Assembly: GCA_030295235.1 (NCBI GenBank)
Contig: AP026123.1
Location: forward strand, 1,798,001-1,862,000
Direction: 5' to 3'
DNA: 64,000 nucleotides
DNA from: Fistulifera solaris
Lineage: Eukaryota > Bacillariophyta > Bacillariophyceae > Naviculales > Stauroneidaceae
The translations under genes were made by a program, and so were the position numbers. The notes beneath the pieces are model-generated. The model was not told the origin of the DNA. It did no database searches and worked only from the letters and a program-made list of their open reading frames with translations. This document shows positions 29,486 to 39,435 of the stretch, in pieces; within the stretch, counting starts at the first letter, position 1, and every line of letters starts with the position of its first letter.

Positions 29486-30466
29486 ATGCTTTCAGTCCTT
29501 CGACGATTTTTCATTGTATACGCCATCTTATACTTTCCAGCAGCATCTTCACTGGCCATCATGTCATCCGCAAAGCATCGTCGATTGATACAGAAATTGC
29601 AAGCCATCATCGGCACCGACGCCGGCCATCGCGGCATGTCGGCTCTCATTGTACCGGACGATTTGCATCATGCCGCAGAGTGTTTTGCGCAAATGAAACC
29701 CTCTCAACATGTTGTCATACTCAGTGGATTTCCCTGTTGTGTGCAGCACACACCGCCCACCGAAACGGACGGTCCTCCGGGGACTGCGGCGTTGGCCCAA
29801 ACGGCCTTGGCCTTGAGTTGTCAGACGACGGTCGTCACCGACAAATGCAATGAAGACGTCTTTCGTGCGGGTTTGCAACATTTACCATCGGTTGTTTTGG
29901 AGTGTTTCCCAGCCAACATGACGCGGGAAGATGATCAAAGACTCGCCGCACTGGCGTCGAACTGCGATTTGCTCTTGGCGTGTGAACGTGCCGGACCGGC
30001 GGTGGATGGCAAGTGTTACACGATGCGGGGGATCGATATGGAAGGATTGGTAGCACCATTGCACCGTCTGGTACATCAAGTACAAGCACGGAATGTCCCA
30101 TTCATTGCGATTGGGGATGGGGGTAACGAAATGGGTATGGGGAAAGTCTTGTCACAAATTCATGCCACGCCACAAATATTGAATTCGGTGGCATGTGTCG
30201 TGCCAGCGGATTACTTGATTGCGGCGAGTGTTTCCAATTGGGGTGCGTATGCCCTCGCCGCAGCGACAGGGCTTTTGGCTGGCATCGATTGTTTGCCGAC
30301 ACCGGAACAAGAAGTTGAGTTGTTGCAACGCTGCATTCAACAGAATTGTCGTGATGGAGTCTCGGGACGAGTTGAAATGACAGTTGATGGGATGCCACTC
30401 GAAACGAGTTTGCAATGTTTGCGGGATCTTCGGGAGGTTGTTTTATCCGGGCAGACTGACAGCTAG
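29486..30466 (+). CDS. D-glutamate cyclase-like (DUF4392) protein
   Basis: 326 aa, one exon, TAG stop. The N-terminus (LSVLRRFFIVYAILYFPAASSLA) is a signal or signal-anchor-like stretch; an internal Met at residue 26 could start a cytosolic form. The domain matches DUF4392: IVPDDLHHAAECF, HVVILSGFPCC, ETDGPPGTAALAQTALAL, LLACERAGPAVDGKCYTMRG, FIAIGDGGNEMGMGKV, and CVVPADYLIAASVSNWGAYALAAA. In mammals this domain is the C-terminal part of mitochondrial D-glutamate cyclase (DGLUCY), converting D-glutamate to 5-oxo-D-proline. Here it stands alone, without the long N-terminal half. Catalytic role inferred from the family. Confidence 0.85.
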   Translation: MLSVLRRFFIVYAILYFPAASSLAIMSSAKHRRLIQKLQAIIGTDAGHRGMSALIVPDDLHHAAECFAQMKPSQHVVILSGFPCCVQHTPPTETDGPPGTAALAQTALALSCQTTVVTDKCNEDVFRAGLQHLPSVVLECFPANMTREDDQRLAALASNCDLLLACERAGPAVDGKCYTMRGIDMEGLVAPLHRLVHQVQARNVPFIAIGDGGNEMGMGKVLSQIHATPQILNSVACVVPADYLIAASVSNWGAYALAAATGLLAGIDCLPTPEQEVELLQRCIQQNCRDGVSGRVEMTVDGMPLETSLQCLRDLREVVLSGQTDS

Positions 30467-30548
30467 AGTGTGCCGACGAAAACAAAAATAGGTCGCATCA
30501 AAACGATTTTTTACAAAGACTCTTTTCAAACTTTTTAGTCTTATGGTA

Positions 30549-31919
30549 TTACGTTAATTTCAAGTCACCTATTTGCCATACCAGCATTTTCCCATCGTCG
30601 CCTCCGGTATAAAAGGTCCCCGATGGACCACTCGTGATCGAACGCACCGCTGCGCCATGCGAGACGGAAAAATTCGCATCCAGCGTCCACAACAGCGCAA
30701 ACGCATTCACCTTGGGCGTTTGCACCAAGTTGCGGCATTGAATAATCCCACTCTCCAATCCAATCAACAAGAGCGGATGACCCTGTTGATTGGCACCAAT
30801 GGTCATGCAGGTGATGCCTTCGTCGTGACTTTCGGACATGACACATTCGCCCGTCGCGGCGTTCCACGCTTTGATGGTACTATCGAGCGAACAACTCAAA
30901 ATGAAACTTCCCGCGGTGCTTTGAAACAATTGCAAACCGGTCACGGCGTGCGTGTGTCCGCCGGCGGTGATACTGAATTGACATTCACCCGTACTCAATT
31001 TCCAAATCCGAATGCAACCATCAATACCACTGCTCCACAATAAGTCTTGTTGGGGCAATGGCACCAGGCCGGTGATTTGTCGAGCGTGTCCGTCCAAGCG
31101 TTGACTGACTCCAAACGTGTTGTTGGCCGTGTCGAGTTTCCAGACGCGAATGGCACCATCCTGTGAGCCCGAAACGACTTGCATGGTAGTGGGATCGACG
31201 GCGAGACAGGAAACGGCCGTGTTGTGCGCATAAGGGACCAGGTTGGGGTGCAGTTGGAATTCCACCGGAGGATTGTTGGGGGATTGCAAGTTCCACGCGT
31301 GCACCAAGCCCGTGGATGCCATGGGAAATGCGCGTGTGACCGCCTCAAAGCCACAAAACAAAAAGTTGTTGACAACTGCCAAACAATTCACTTTGCCGTT
31401 CATGTTGCTTTCAAAGGATTGCTGAAATTGTCCTCCCGCCGTGTTCCACAAACGCCAAAAGCCATCCGATCCTCCCGTAAATATTTTGATGCCTTGATCT
31501 TCCCAAATGGCAATAGAAGAAACCGATCCTTTCGTATTGGTATTGTCCGTAAATTGACCAGGAGAGTGCTGTTGCTGCTGTTGTTTCAGAGGTGATCCAG
31601 CGGCATCCACATTCCCAAACAATTGTACCACATGAGAAAACGTACAATTGTCTCCATCTCGACAATTTCCCGTTTGCGTGAAATGCAAGCAAGGCCAAAA
31701 GAGAGCCGTTGACGATACTTTTCCGGGCGTATTCGGCGGAAATCGTCCACCGCGTCCTCGACCGCCTCCTCGGTTGGAATAATGGCGCCCGCCGCGTGAA
31801 CTGGAGCGTCCGCCGCCGCGATAATTACTGCCGCCGCCGCGATAGTTGGAGTTATCTCCGCCGCCTCCGCGGTAATTGTTGTCGCTGTATCGTCCACTGC
31901 CGCGTGGCGCAAACGACAT
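30549..31919 (-). CDS. CCCH zinc finger - WD40 protein (ZFWD type) with RGG N-terminus
   Basis: 456 aa, one exon. Residues 1-65 are RGG/RG-rich (about ten Arg-Gly repeats), a typical RNA-binding low-complexity region. One CCCH finger follows with C-x8-C-x5-C-x3-H spacing (C-LHFTQTGN-C-RDGDN-C-TFS-H). The remaining ~330 residues form a WD40 propeller of about seven blades (VSSIAIWEDQGIKIFTGGSDGFWRLWN, VSCLAVDPTTMQVVSGSQDGAIRVWK, FILSCSLDSTIKAWN, TFYTGGDDGKMLVWQ). Plant ZFWD proteins have the same finger-then-propeller order; their roles are poorly known and probably lie in RNA metabolism. It is cytosolic or nuclear; no targeting signal. Confidence 0.88.
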   Translation of the reverse strand: MSFAPRGSGRYSDNNYRGGGGDNSNYRGGGSNYRGGGRSSSRGGRHYSNRGGGRGRGGRFPPNTPGKVSSTALFWPCLHFTQTGNCRDGDNCTFSHVVQLFGNVDAAGSPLKQQQQQHSPGQFTDNTNTKGSVSSIAIWEDQGIKIFTGGSDGFWRLWNTAGGQFQQSFESNMNGKVNCLAVVNNFLFCGFEAVTRAFPMASTGLVHAWNLQSPNNPPVEFQLHPNLVPYAHNTAVSCLAVDPTTMQVVSGSQDGAIRVWKLDTANNTFGVSQRLDGHARQITGLVPLPQQDLLWSSGIDGCIRIWKLSTGECQFSITAGGHTHAVTGLQLFQSTAGSFILSCSLDSTIKAWNAATGECVMSESHDEGITCMTIGANQQGHPLLLIGLESGIIQCRNLVQTPKVNAFALLWTLDANFSVSHGAAVRSITSGPSGTFYTGGDDGKMLVWQIGDLKLT

Positions 31920-32197
31920 GTTTGTGTGGTTGAATTTAATGTGGAAAACAAATTGGAATGTTTAATGATCGAATGAATTACCTAGAGACTATGTTATTGT
32001 GGTCGGATCGGATGACTGTCGTTGTTTGGAGTGTTTCTTGTATCTCGTAAAGAGTAGTCTCACGCCGACTTCGATCTGTCGTTTAATTCTGACATACGGA
32101 CAGACGCAAGGCTCGTGATTGAATTCCAGTCGTGAAAAAGTTGGATCTATTTTCTAGTTATTGGCACAACGTCAAGTCCTATAGACCTCTAGCTGTG

Positions 32198-33803
32198 TTA
32201 CGAAAGACTCGTGGGTGCCAGTTTATAACCAAACAATTTCATCAGTTCCGGATCCAAATGTTGTTGCACAAACTCCAAATCCTCGGCCGAATAACCATCG
32301 TACCGTCCCGTTTCACTGCCGTACTGAATCAAGGAATCCACGTACGACGTCTTTTTGTTTCCCGTGGGCGGCCCCCCGTTTCGCGGATTCCACCTGATAG
32401 CGAAATTTCCCATCGTTCAATCGACCTCCGGCGCATTCGCAAGCAATCTTGGTCACTTGGACGGGATGAAAGATAATGTCCTCGAAACGCACGATCAAAC
32501 GCGGAAAGGGGGCTTGCACGTATTCTTGGTACCAAGTATTCCAAAAATCGACCATACTGGTATGGTGTTTGTCGAATTCTTTGTACCGAACGAGGACGGG
32601 AATCGTTTCTTCGGATTGGAGATGGTGATATTTGGCAATGTCGGCCGCGTTGGGAATTAGACTCGGACAGTGAGCGTCGTCGTGATGCCAATGGGCGGCA
32701 TATTTGTGACGGCACATCTAGATTATGTCGCATAATGAGTTAGGTCTGTGCGTGAGTGACTCTTCCCTACGAAAAAATGATTAATCTCTTTTCTATACGT
32801 ACCGACTGCATCCACTTGAACGGATCTCGGACCGTCACTGCCGGAAAAATGTCTTCGGCATTCATCGTATCGTTATAGGTCCGATGATGCAAACGAAATT
32901 CTTCATCCCCCACCGGAGTATGTTTTCCCCACAAGACTTGCCATCGCACCCCGCGATTCTTATGTCCGTACTTTTGCATCCGCGCCGGCATATGACAATT
33001 GTGGATCAACAATTCCGCCATGAGGTTCGTGCCCGTATTGAAGGTCCCGGCGGTCGATACAAAATGATCGGCCGGATCTCCATTTTGGGTTTGAAATTTC
33101 TGGCACGTCTCCAATCCAAAGATGACGGGTTCACTCCCGTACAAATCGGCGACTTGTTCCCACGTGGGCAATCGTTCCACAATTTCGTCATCGACGTCAA
33201 CCCCGCGTCGCGCAACAACGCAATGAGTGGTTCCTTGCCGGCAGTGAGTGCTGCATTGAGTTGTGCGGTTACGTCGGCCGGTATTGCTGCTGCTGCTGCT
33301 TCTTCTTCTTCGTCTTCCGAATTGTCCTCTTCGTCTGCTACCGGATTCTCGGGTTCCGCCGGGTGCTGCCCTTGTTGATTCGGAGATATGGGATGATCCA
33401 ATGCGAGAGGATGTTCGGGTGTATCAAATATAGATTTGGGTTGATGGATTGTTTGATCTAAATCTTCATGATCTCCGGGAATTGAATTGCCGTCATCGGT
33501 TTCATCCTCTCTTTTGGGGACGACGTCAGGAACGCGTAAATTCGGTTGCGGATGGTTGTCATTGTCTATCTTTCTCTTATTCTCTTTGCCGTGCGGAACG
33601 ACATACTGTACCAGATAATAGAATTCCAGCAGACAGAGCGTCGCACCGATTCCTAACACCCAATACAAGATTGGAGAATTGCGAGGAGGAGGCCGTCGGG
33701 CTCGTTTCGTTCGTTTGGGGGAAGTATCGAGGTCACTGCCACTCGAATGTGTCCGTGGCAGAGCATTGCGTTGTCGATGATGTCCTGCTGTAGAATTGAA
33801 CAT
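32198..33803 (-). CDS. Type II membrane sulfotransferase-like protein
   Basis: Exons 32803-33803 and 32198-32717 across an 85-bp intron (GTACGT to TAG), 506 aa when two compensating single-base breaks are bridged: one base lost in CCCC at 33201-33204 and one gained in CCCCCC at 32372-32377 (plus-strand bases). The ATG at 33803 gives a basic cytosolic tail, a signal-anchor (ILYWVLGIGATLCLLEFYYL, about residues 44-66), an acidic stem with an Ala run, then a luminal domain. The PAPS 5'-phosphosulfate loop is AGTFNTGTNLMAELL and the 3'-phosphate segment VTVRDPFKWMQS sits at the splice site. The layout is that of a Golgi sulfotransferase, likely modifying polysaccharide or glycoprotein; acceptor unknown. 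Confidence 0.75.
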
Positions 33804-34214
33804 TTTGTTGGCATAGCAATGATGATTATAGTCAAATGTATTTTCAAAAAAATAAAATGACCCCATCGCGCAGTCATGGGTCTTTGCTTGCGTGAGAGGG
33901 GTCGAAAAACGGTGCGAACACGTCTTCATTACCGGTGCGATTATTAGTTAAAATCACATATATGGTTCGGTACCAATCCGATAAAATCTTGTTCGTCGTC
34001 GATCGTCATCCAACAGCCGTTCGTCCTTCGTCCACCCATGTGGAAACTCCGCCGTTTTGTTTCCGTTATGGTCGCAAAACAAACCGCAGCTTTGGTTTAT
34101 CGTTTTTTATATATGTTTGCACCCTCTCATCGCACAAAAAACGGAGACGTGGCCTCTCACAACATCGCATTGCTTCCGTTTTACGATTCATTCCTTCCTT
34201 TTCTTTTCTATATC
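33804..34214. promoter_or_regulatory. Shared upstream region of sulfotransferase and EGF-repeat genes
   Basis: 411 bp between divergent ATGs of two secretory-pathway genes. No specific element called. Confidence 0.4.
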
Positions 34215-34980
34215 ATGCATTCGACTTGTTCCTTTCTTTTCCTCATCGTCTCTACTACTCTCTTGTTCGTAACAGCGTCCGGACAAGACGAAGCCTGCGG
34301 CGCCATTGCGTACGGCTGCGGCGCCCACGGACGATGCCGTCTCGACACGCAATCCTGCGGCAGCAACTGCACGGAACGCTGCATTTGCAGTGACGGCTTT
34401 GATGGGGACGATTGTTCGATACGATTAGATATTTGTCCCGATACGGTCAGTCCCGACGGGGCCCGTTCGTGTTTGCACGGTGGCAAGTGTCAACAGAAAG
34501 ATGGCGGGGAATGGACGTGCGATTGCTCGAGTGCCAAAAAGGGAGGAAAAAATGTACGCGGGGCATCAATGCGAATTTGCGGCGCAAGTCTCGTGTGAAA
34601 TTGGGAAAGTCGATTCGGTGCACGCGTTCTGTACGAATGGAGGTACTTGCAACCGCATGGTGGAGTCCGGGGAACATCATCCGTTGTGCGATTGCGACGC
34701 CAATTGGGAAGGACGGCACTGTCAGTATGCCAAAGGCAGTCGTCCGGTGGAAGAACCAGTTTATGCCATTCCGGGGCCGCCCGCGAAAGAAGGTATTTCC
34801 GGTGGTGCCATTTTTGGGATTGTGGTGGTGTGCTTGATTGTCAGTGTGACCGGTGCGTTGTACTGGATGCGGTCCAAAGGTTCGTTCAAATCGAACATTA
34901 AAATGCCGAGCGATTATGATGCAAAGCCGGAACCCAACATCAAGGAAGAAGTGGTCGAAGCGTCCTCGGAATTCATATAA
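34215..34980 (+). CDS. EGF-repeat type I membrane protein
   Basis: 254 aa once an extra A in the A6 run at 34547-34552 is discounted. Signal peptide (FLFLIVSTTLLFVTASG), then three EGF-like modules: CGAIAYGCGAHGRC...CICSDGFDGDDC; CPDTV...CLHGGKCQQ...WTCDCSS...HQC; and CEIG...CTNGGTCNRM...CDCDANWEGRHC. A transmembrane helix follows (GAIFGIVVVCLIVSVTGALYW) and a 35-residue acidic tail. The C-terminal aromatic-Gly-xx-C closures are those of EGF domains. Such diatom proteins are probably cell-surface adhesion or wall-contact proteins; ligands unknown. Confidence 0.83.
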
Positions 34981-35180
34981 GTACCTGGCAACGATGCGGA
35001 AGCTGGCTGAGACAAAGCAAGTTCTTAGATAACTCACAATTACATACAACACATGGATACCTGGTATGTGGTTACTGAAGCTCTATTATTAGTTGTTTTC
35101 TAGCATATTGTGGCATTCTGTGTGAAGAGGGTGTACCGTGGCAGTGTTTCTATAGCAAGGCGGACGCATCACTGTACTCT

Positions 35181-36610
35181 TCAAGATGAACTATTCGTCC
35201 ATTTTTCGTCCCGTTCGTCTAACAGAGAGTTGATGCGCACTTCAATCTGTTTTCCTTTGGTACGAATATCAAACGTAGCCACGCCGGTCGGTTGTTTGAC
35301 GGTCCCCACCAACTTTCCCACTACGGGAGGATACGGACACCATTCCCCACGCACCTCACCAGATTTCAGTGCGAAGGCTGTTCGATGCAAAGGACACACA
35401 ATGCAATCTTCTAAGCCGTCTTGTTGCAGTATTGCACTCACTTCTGTTTCTGTTAGTGTCGGACGACGACTGGAATCTACTTTGTCGACAGCTCCTTCCA
35501 CGGGAAGACGAACGATTTTGCCGGTTTCCAGAGGCGTTCCGAGGTGAGAACATGAATTGGCGATGCAGTATAGTTTTCGCCCATCTTTTGAGGCAATAAC
35601 GAGAAGGTCAATGCCACCAATCGTTGCAGGGACGATTTCTCCCGGTGAAAGGCGCGTTTTGGGAAAAACAGGAACCCATTGTTCTTGACTGCCGCTTCTG
35701 CTGTTATCAAAGAATGCACCTCCAAAGAAGCGCTGAACCGAACTGAAAACACTAGTAATGTTCTTGTCTGAGTCTTCCTTTTTTATTTTGGATGTATCAT
35801 CGTCCTTGGCAAAGAAACCGCTGACGAAATTTCGATTTGATGTTCCCTCCTTCTTTCCCTCGTTTTGTTGTTGTTTATTTGCCTTTGCTTCCTTTCTATC
35901 AGTTTGACTTGAAGCGGTATCATCGCCGGCAAATAATCCACCGACAAGACTCCGTACCGGAAATGATTTCGATTCAGATGGTGTTCCTTCCTTCTTTTCT
36001 TCCTTTTGTTGTTGTTTGCTTGGCTTTGCTTCCTTCTTATCAGTTTGACTCGAAGCAGTATCATCACCAGCAAACAAACCACTGACAAAACTTCGCACCG
36101 GAAAAGATTTTGACTCAGCTCCTACCTCTTTCTGGGGTTGCTTCTGATCTTTTCCCTGTCGTTTCTTCTTCTCCTCCTTCTTTTCTTTGGACGATGATTT
36201 ATCTTTGCTTGGTTTCATTTGAGCCTTCGTTTCCGATGGTTGCTTCTTCTTCTTTTCTTCCGACTTTTCCCGTCTGAAGAACGTTTTTCTGTTGGCGAAG
36301 AGGACTTTTCCGAATCCGTGTCTTTATTCCTTCGAAGAAAATTGAAGGACCATCCATTGCTTTCCTTCTTTTGCTTTTCAACGAGAGTCTCTTTCTCGGA
36401 TGAAGAAGGAAAGAACTTTTGAACTAAACTTGGTTTTTCAGAGCTATCATCACGAAGAGTTTGAGACTCTTTCGCTGACAAAGAGTTCGCTGATGATGGC
36501 AGTACGCGAGAAGGACGATTCACCGATACGAATGCACCTGTGGAGGTCAGAACCATCGTCAAAACACAGCAAACCCGTTTCAATTGTCGTTTCATCCTGT
36601 TCGTCTTCAT
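35181..36610 (-). CDS. Plastid Rieske [2Fe-2S] protein with a triple-repeat linker
   Basis: About 476 aa when one lost base in TTTTT (36284-36288, plus strand) is restored. N-terminus: signal peptide then STGAFVSVNRPSR, an ASAFAP-type plastid junction. A long Lys/Glu/Ser-rich region contains three ~46-residue repeats built on SKSFPVRSFVSGLFAGDDT, each followed by Lys/Gln-rich charge runs (third copy degenerate: NRNFVSGFFAKDDDT). The C-terminal ~150 residues form a Rieske domain: cluster motif C-S-H-LG (CxH) and CPLH (CxxH), about 50 residues apart, with an insertion between the two halves. The Rieske domain is of the soluble ferredoxin type, not the b6f subunit (no transmembrane anchor next to it). 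Electron partner unknown. Confidence 0.78.
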
Positions 36611-36976
36611 GTGTCCACTTCCTTCTGCATCCTTCTTGCAGTCTTCTTGGATCGATGGTGATCTTCGCTCTAAATTATTGTGAATTGCAACAATGTTGCT
36701 TGCGTATCAATGAATAATTTTCTGCAGACGCAGATCTAGGTCGGGACTGCCAAAAAATGACGTAGGCTGACGGGGTCGCGAGTCAGTCGCGAGTGGCGTG
36801 GAACGGATTGTCGGACAGACAGCCCCACGCGAATGAAATCGCAAGTCCCGGTTCTCGGTTGAGGTACGTCAGATACCGTAATAGCAACACATCTCACAGG
36901 AGTTCCACTAACTTATCTGTCTTTTAACTATCAATACTATAAAAAAGTCATAATGTGAACAGAAGCACTATGATTG
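36611..36976. other. Intergenic between Rieske and PPR-like genes
   Basis: 366 bp on the upstream side of the Rieske gene and downstream of the PPR-like gene. No gene or RNA recognised. Confidence 0.4.
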
Positions 36977-38104
36977 TTAATCCGCGTTCTGCATCCAGGA
37001 AGACGGGACGGAGCGTACCAGTAACTGCACCGATTCTTTCGGTCGCAAGCCGGCAATGGGGTATTCTCCAAAATACTTGGCAATTAAGCTTTGCCATTTT
37101 GAATGTACGAGAAACTCGTTCAATATAACTTGATTTACCTTCCCAAAGTGACAGGCTTGTTGAAAACACTCTTCGAATAGAGGCACTCGCCGTTGGTTGG
37201 GCAGGTACCGGAAGACTTGCAAAAACGCACTGTAATAGTGTGAAATCAGCACCTGGTCTTTGAGATTCGACCACAACTGCACCGCACCATCGATCGTCGT
37301 TTCGTTGGGAGACGCCGCACACAATCGCAATACCGTCAAATACACCGTATCATTCAGTTCGACGCGTTCATCGTGTCGCAACTGAAACAACAATTCCAAT
37401 GCCCGCTGCGCTTTATTCTCATCGGTACATTCCTTCCAGGCATAGAAGACACACATCCAATGAAATCCGTGAGGCTTGAATTGCACGTGTCCCTTCGTTT
37501 CGTACAATTGCTGTAAATGCCACACGGTTTGCAGGGCCCGTTCCGAGATGCGGGCCGGTCCGGCCGTCCGAGAATCCAAATGCAAGACCGTACGATACGT
37601 GTCTCGGTCGGGGGTCGGCCAAAGACACGGTCGACGATCTTGGTGGGGATATTGTTCAAACAATTGCATCGCCTCCAATATCGCGTGCGCACGATCGGAT
37701 CGGTCGGGATGGGGAAACACCCGATCATTTGTGGTTAGTGTAAATAAGTGGTGCAACATCGCATTGCACCGATCGGTGGTAACGTGATCGTACGATAAGG
37801 GTCGTTTGTGTAAATACAGTTCTTGTAATAGCTGCAACAGATGCCGACTCTGCCTGTCGAGTATATGGTCATCATCGAGCGGACGGATCCATGAATCCGT
37901 AGTGTCCCAAGGACTTTGAAAAGTGATGGGTGATCCCAGAAAATCCTTTACAATGGAAGAAAATGGTCGAGCGGAGGGTGTGTAGAGCAGGCGGCGTTTT
38001 GTGAGAGGACGACGAGAACCATTCCGTTGCCATGTTTTGAATAGTATATTGTTGTGATGATACCATCGACTTGAAACTCTTGATAATCCTAACTCCTTTA
38101 TCAT
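36977..38104 (-). CDS. PPR/TPR-like helical-repeat organelle protein
   Basis: 375 aa from the ATG at 38104. The frame stays open to 38380, but the upstream part is hydrophobic and not presequence-like, whereas the chosen start gives an Arg-rich N-terminus (LTKRRLLYTPSARPFSSIVK) typical of mitochondrial import. The rest is a series of paired helices of 35-40 residues: DRCNAMLHHLFTL, AHAILEAMQLFEQYP, ISERALQTVWHLQQLY, HGFHWMCVFYAWKECTDENKAQRALELLFQL, DTVYLTVLRLCAASP and YYSAFLQVFRYLP. Such proteins bind organelle RNA. The repeats are divergent, so the exact class is uncertain. Confidence 0.65.
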   Translation of the reverse strand: MIKELGLSRVSSRWYHHNNILFKTWQRNGSRRPLTKRRLLYTPSARPFSSIVKDFLGSPITFQSPWDTTDSWIRPLDDDHILDRQSRHLLQLLQELYLHKRPLSYDHVTTDRCNAMLHHLFTLTTNDRVFPHPDRSDRAHAILEAMQLFEQYPHQDRRPCLWPTPDRDTYRTVLHLDSRTAGPARISERALQTVWHLQQLYETKGHVQFKPHGFHWMCVFYAWKECTDENKAQRALELLFQLRHDERVELNDTVYLTVLRLCAASPNETTIDGAVQLWSNLKDQVLISHYYSAFLQVFRYLPNQRRVPLFEECFQQACHFGKVNQVILNEFLVHSKWQSLIAKYFGEYPIAGLRPKESVQLLVRSVPSSWMQNAD

Positions 38105-38474
38105 CGTCGACGAATAGAGGAAAGAGGAGACTAGACTATTCGCAGTATAAAAATGAGAAACGAAAGAAAGAGAAAGAAAGGCACGAAGATGATGGACAGC
38201 AAACTTTTTGTCGTCTTCGTTGGTGCTGAATAAGAATCCAATGTATGGGGACAATAAGGTTAATGTTAAAACATGTATTGTATACAATCGTACCGGTAAT
38301 AAATCCTCTTTCAAACTTAGCTGCAAAACTACCTCTAAACGTGTTGATGAAAACATTATGCGGACGAGAAAAATGGCCAAGTGAAATCTAATGGCGACGA
38401 TTAACGAAAACAGTTTTATGAGACGAGTGGAGGAGTTAGGTCAAAAGAAGAATCGACGCCCATTCATATAGCCC
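38105..38474. promoter_or_regulatory. Shared upstream region of PPR-like and adenylyltransferase genes
   Basis: 370 bp between divergent ATGs. No specific element called. Confidence 0.4.
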
Positions 38475-39287
38475 ATGACAGATACTTCGTCTCGAAAAAT
38501 GCGCCGCATTGCCTTGTACGGCTTATCTGCCGATCCTCCAACGGGACACGGAGGCCATGTCGGCATCGTGCAAGCTCTCGTCGACTCCAAGTTTGATGAA
38601 GTGCACATTTTGCCCGTGTATCGACATACGTATCCAGTACGTTCCTTTTTCTTGTCTTGCCTTGTTCTAGTATTCTGCTCATTCTCGCTAAATGCAGGAC
38701 AAACGGCAGCGACTAGTGTCTTTTGAACATCGATGGAATATGTGTCAACTAGCGTTTGCGGATCTTTCACCCAAAGTGGTCGTGTCGGATGCCGAATACC
38801 AATCATGGCGGCGCGCCGTAGCAGGATTGTAAGTCCTTGTTTGTCGCTGTATTCAAACTGCACGGTACTCTCACCGTGCGTTAGATCCGAAGAACAAGCC
38901 TCTCAAGTTTCTGTGGGAACCGCCGCCTTGATGGAATATTATCAGTCCCTTGATAACAACTCGTCTGCCGAATACTACTTTTGTTTAGGAGCGGACGCTT
39001 TTTTGGATTTGTTAGCGGGGAAATGGAAAGAAAGTCAACGCGTGCTGGACTTGTTGCAGGGACGTTTCGTGGTCTTTCATCGACATTCCGCGGATATTGC
39101 CATGTTACAAGACAAAGTTCAGCAAATGCCGGGGGCGCAATTGCTAGAGGTAGAATCACTCACGGATGTTTCGAGTAGTCAGGTACGGCAATGTTCGGAT
39201 GAAAGCAAGCTCTCGCAGATGGTTACACCGTCAGTTTTAGACTACATCAAGGAGCACAAATTGTATCAATTCGATGACACTCGATGA
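38475..39287 (+). CDS. Nicotinate/nicotinamide-nucleotide adenylyltransferase-like protein
   Basis: Three exons, 38475-38636, 38698-38828 and 38885-39287, with very short introns of 61 and 56 bp, giving 231 aa. Exon 1 carries the nucleotidyltransferase loop ALYGLSADPPTGHGGHVGIV, corresponding to GGxFDPxHxGH of NadD/NMNAT enzymes with a GH-containing insertion. Exon 2 has RWNMCQLAFADLSPKVVVSDAE. Exon 3 has YYFCLGADAFLDLLAGKW (the G-x-D substrate strand) and SSSQVRQ, the ISSTxIR-type ATP motif. The enzyme would join ATP with nicotinate or nicotinamide mononucleotide in NAD synthesis. A related nucleotidyltransferase acting on another substrate is possible. No targeting signal. Confidence 0.85.
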
Positions 39288-39435
39288 CGTCAATTGGTAA
39301 CCAATCACGGTCATTGTTCGATTAAGTGCAAATAATAAGAAAATTTTACTAGCTATCCACATTCTAACTTTCTTCTTTCGGTAGTTAAATCAATTTACTT
39401 GCTACGTTAGTGCTGTTGCTGGTCAAAATACCTGC

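Noticed and set aside
38105-38380. 92-residue N-terminal extension of the PPR-like protein
   Set aside because: Hydrophobic and unlike a presequence; the internal ATG at 38104 gives a typical basic mitochondrial N-terminus.
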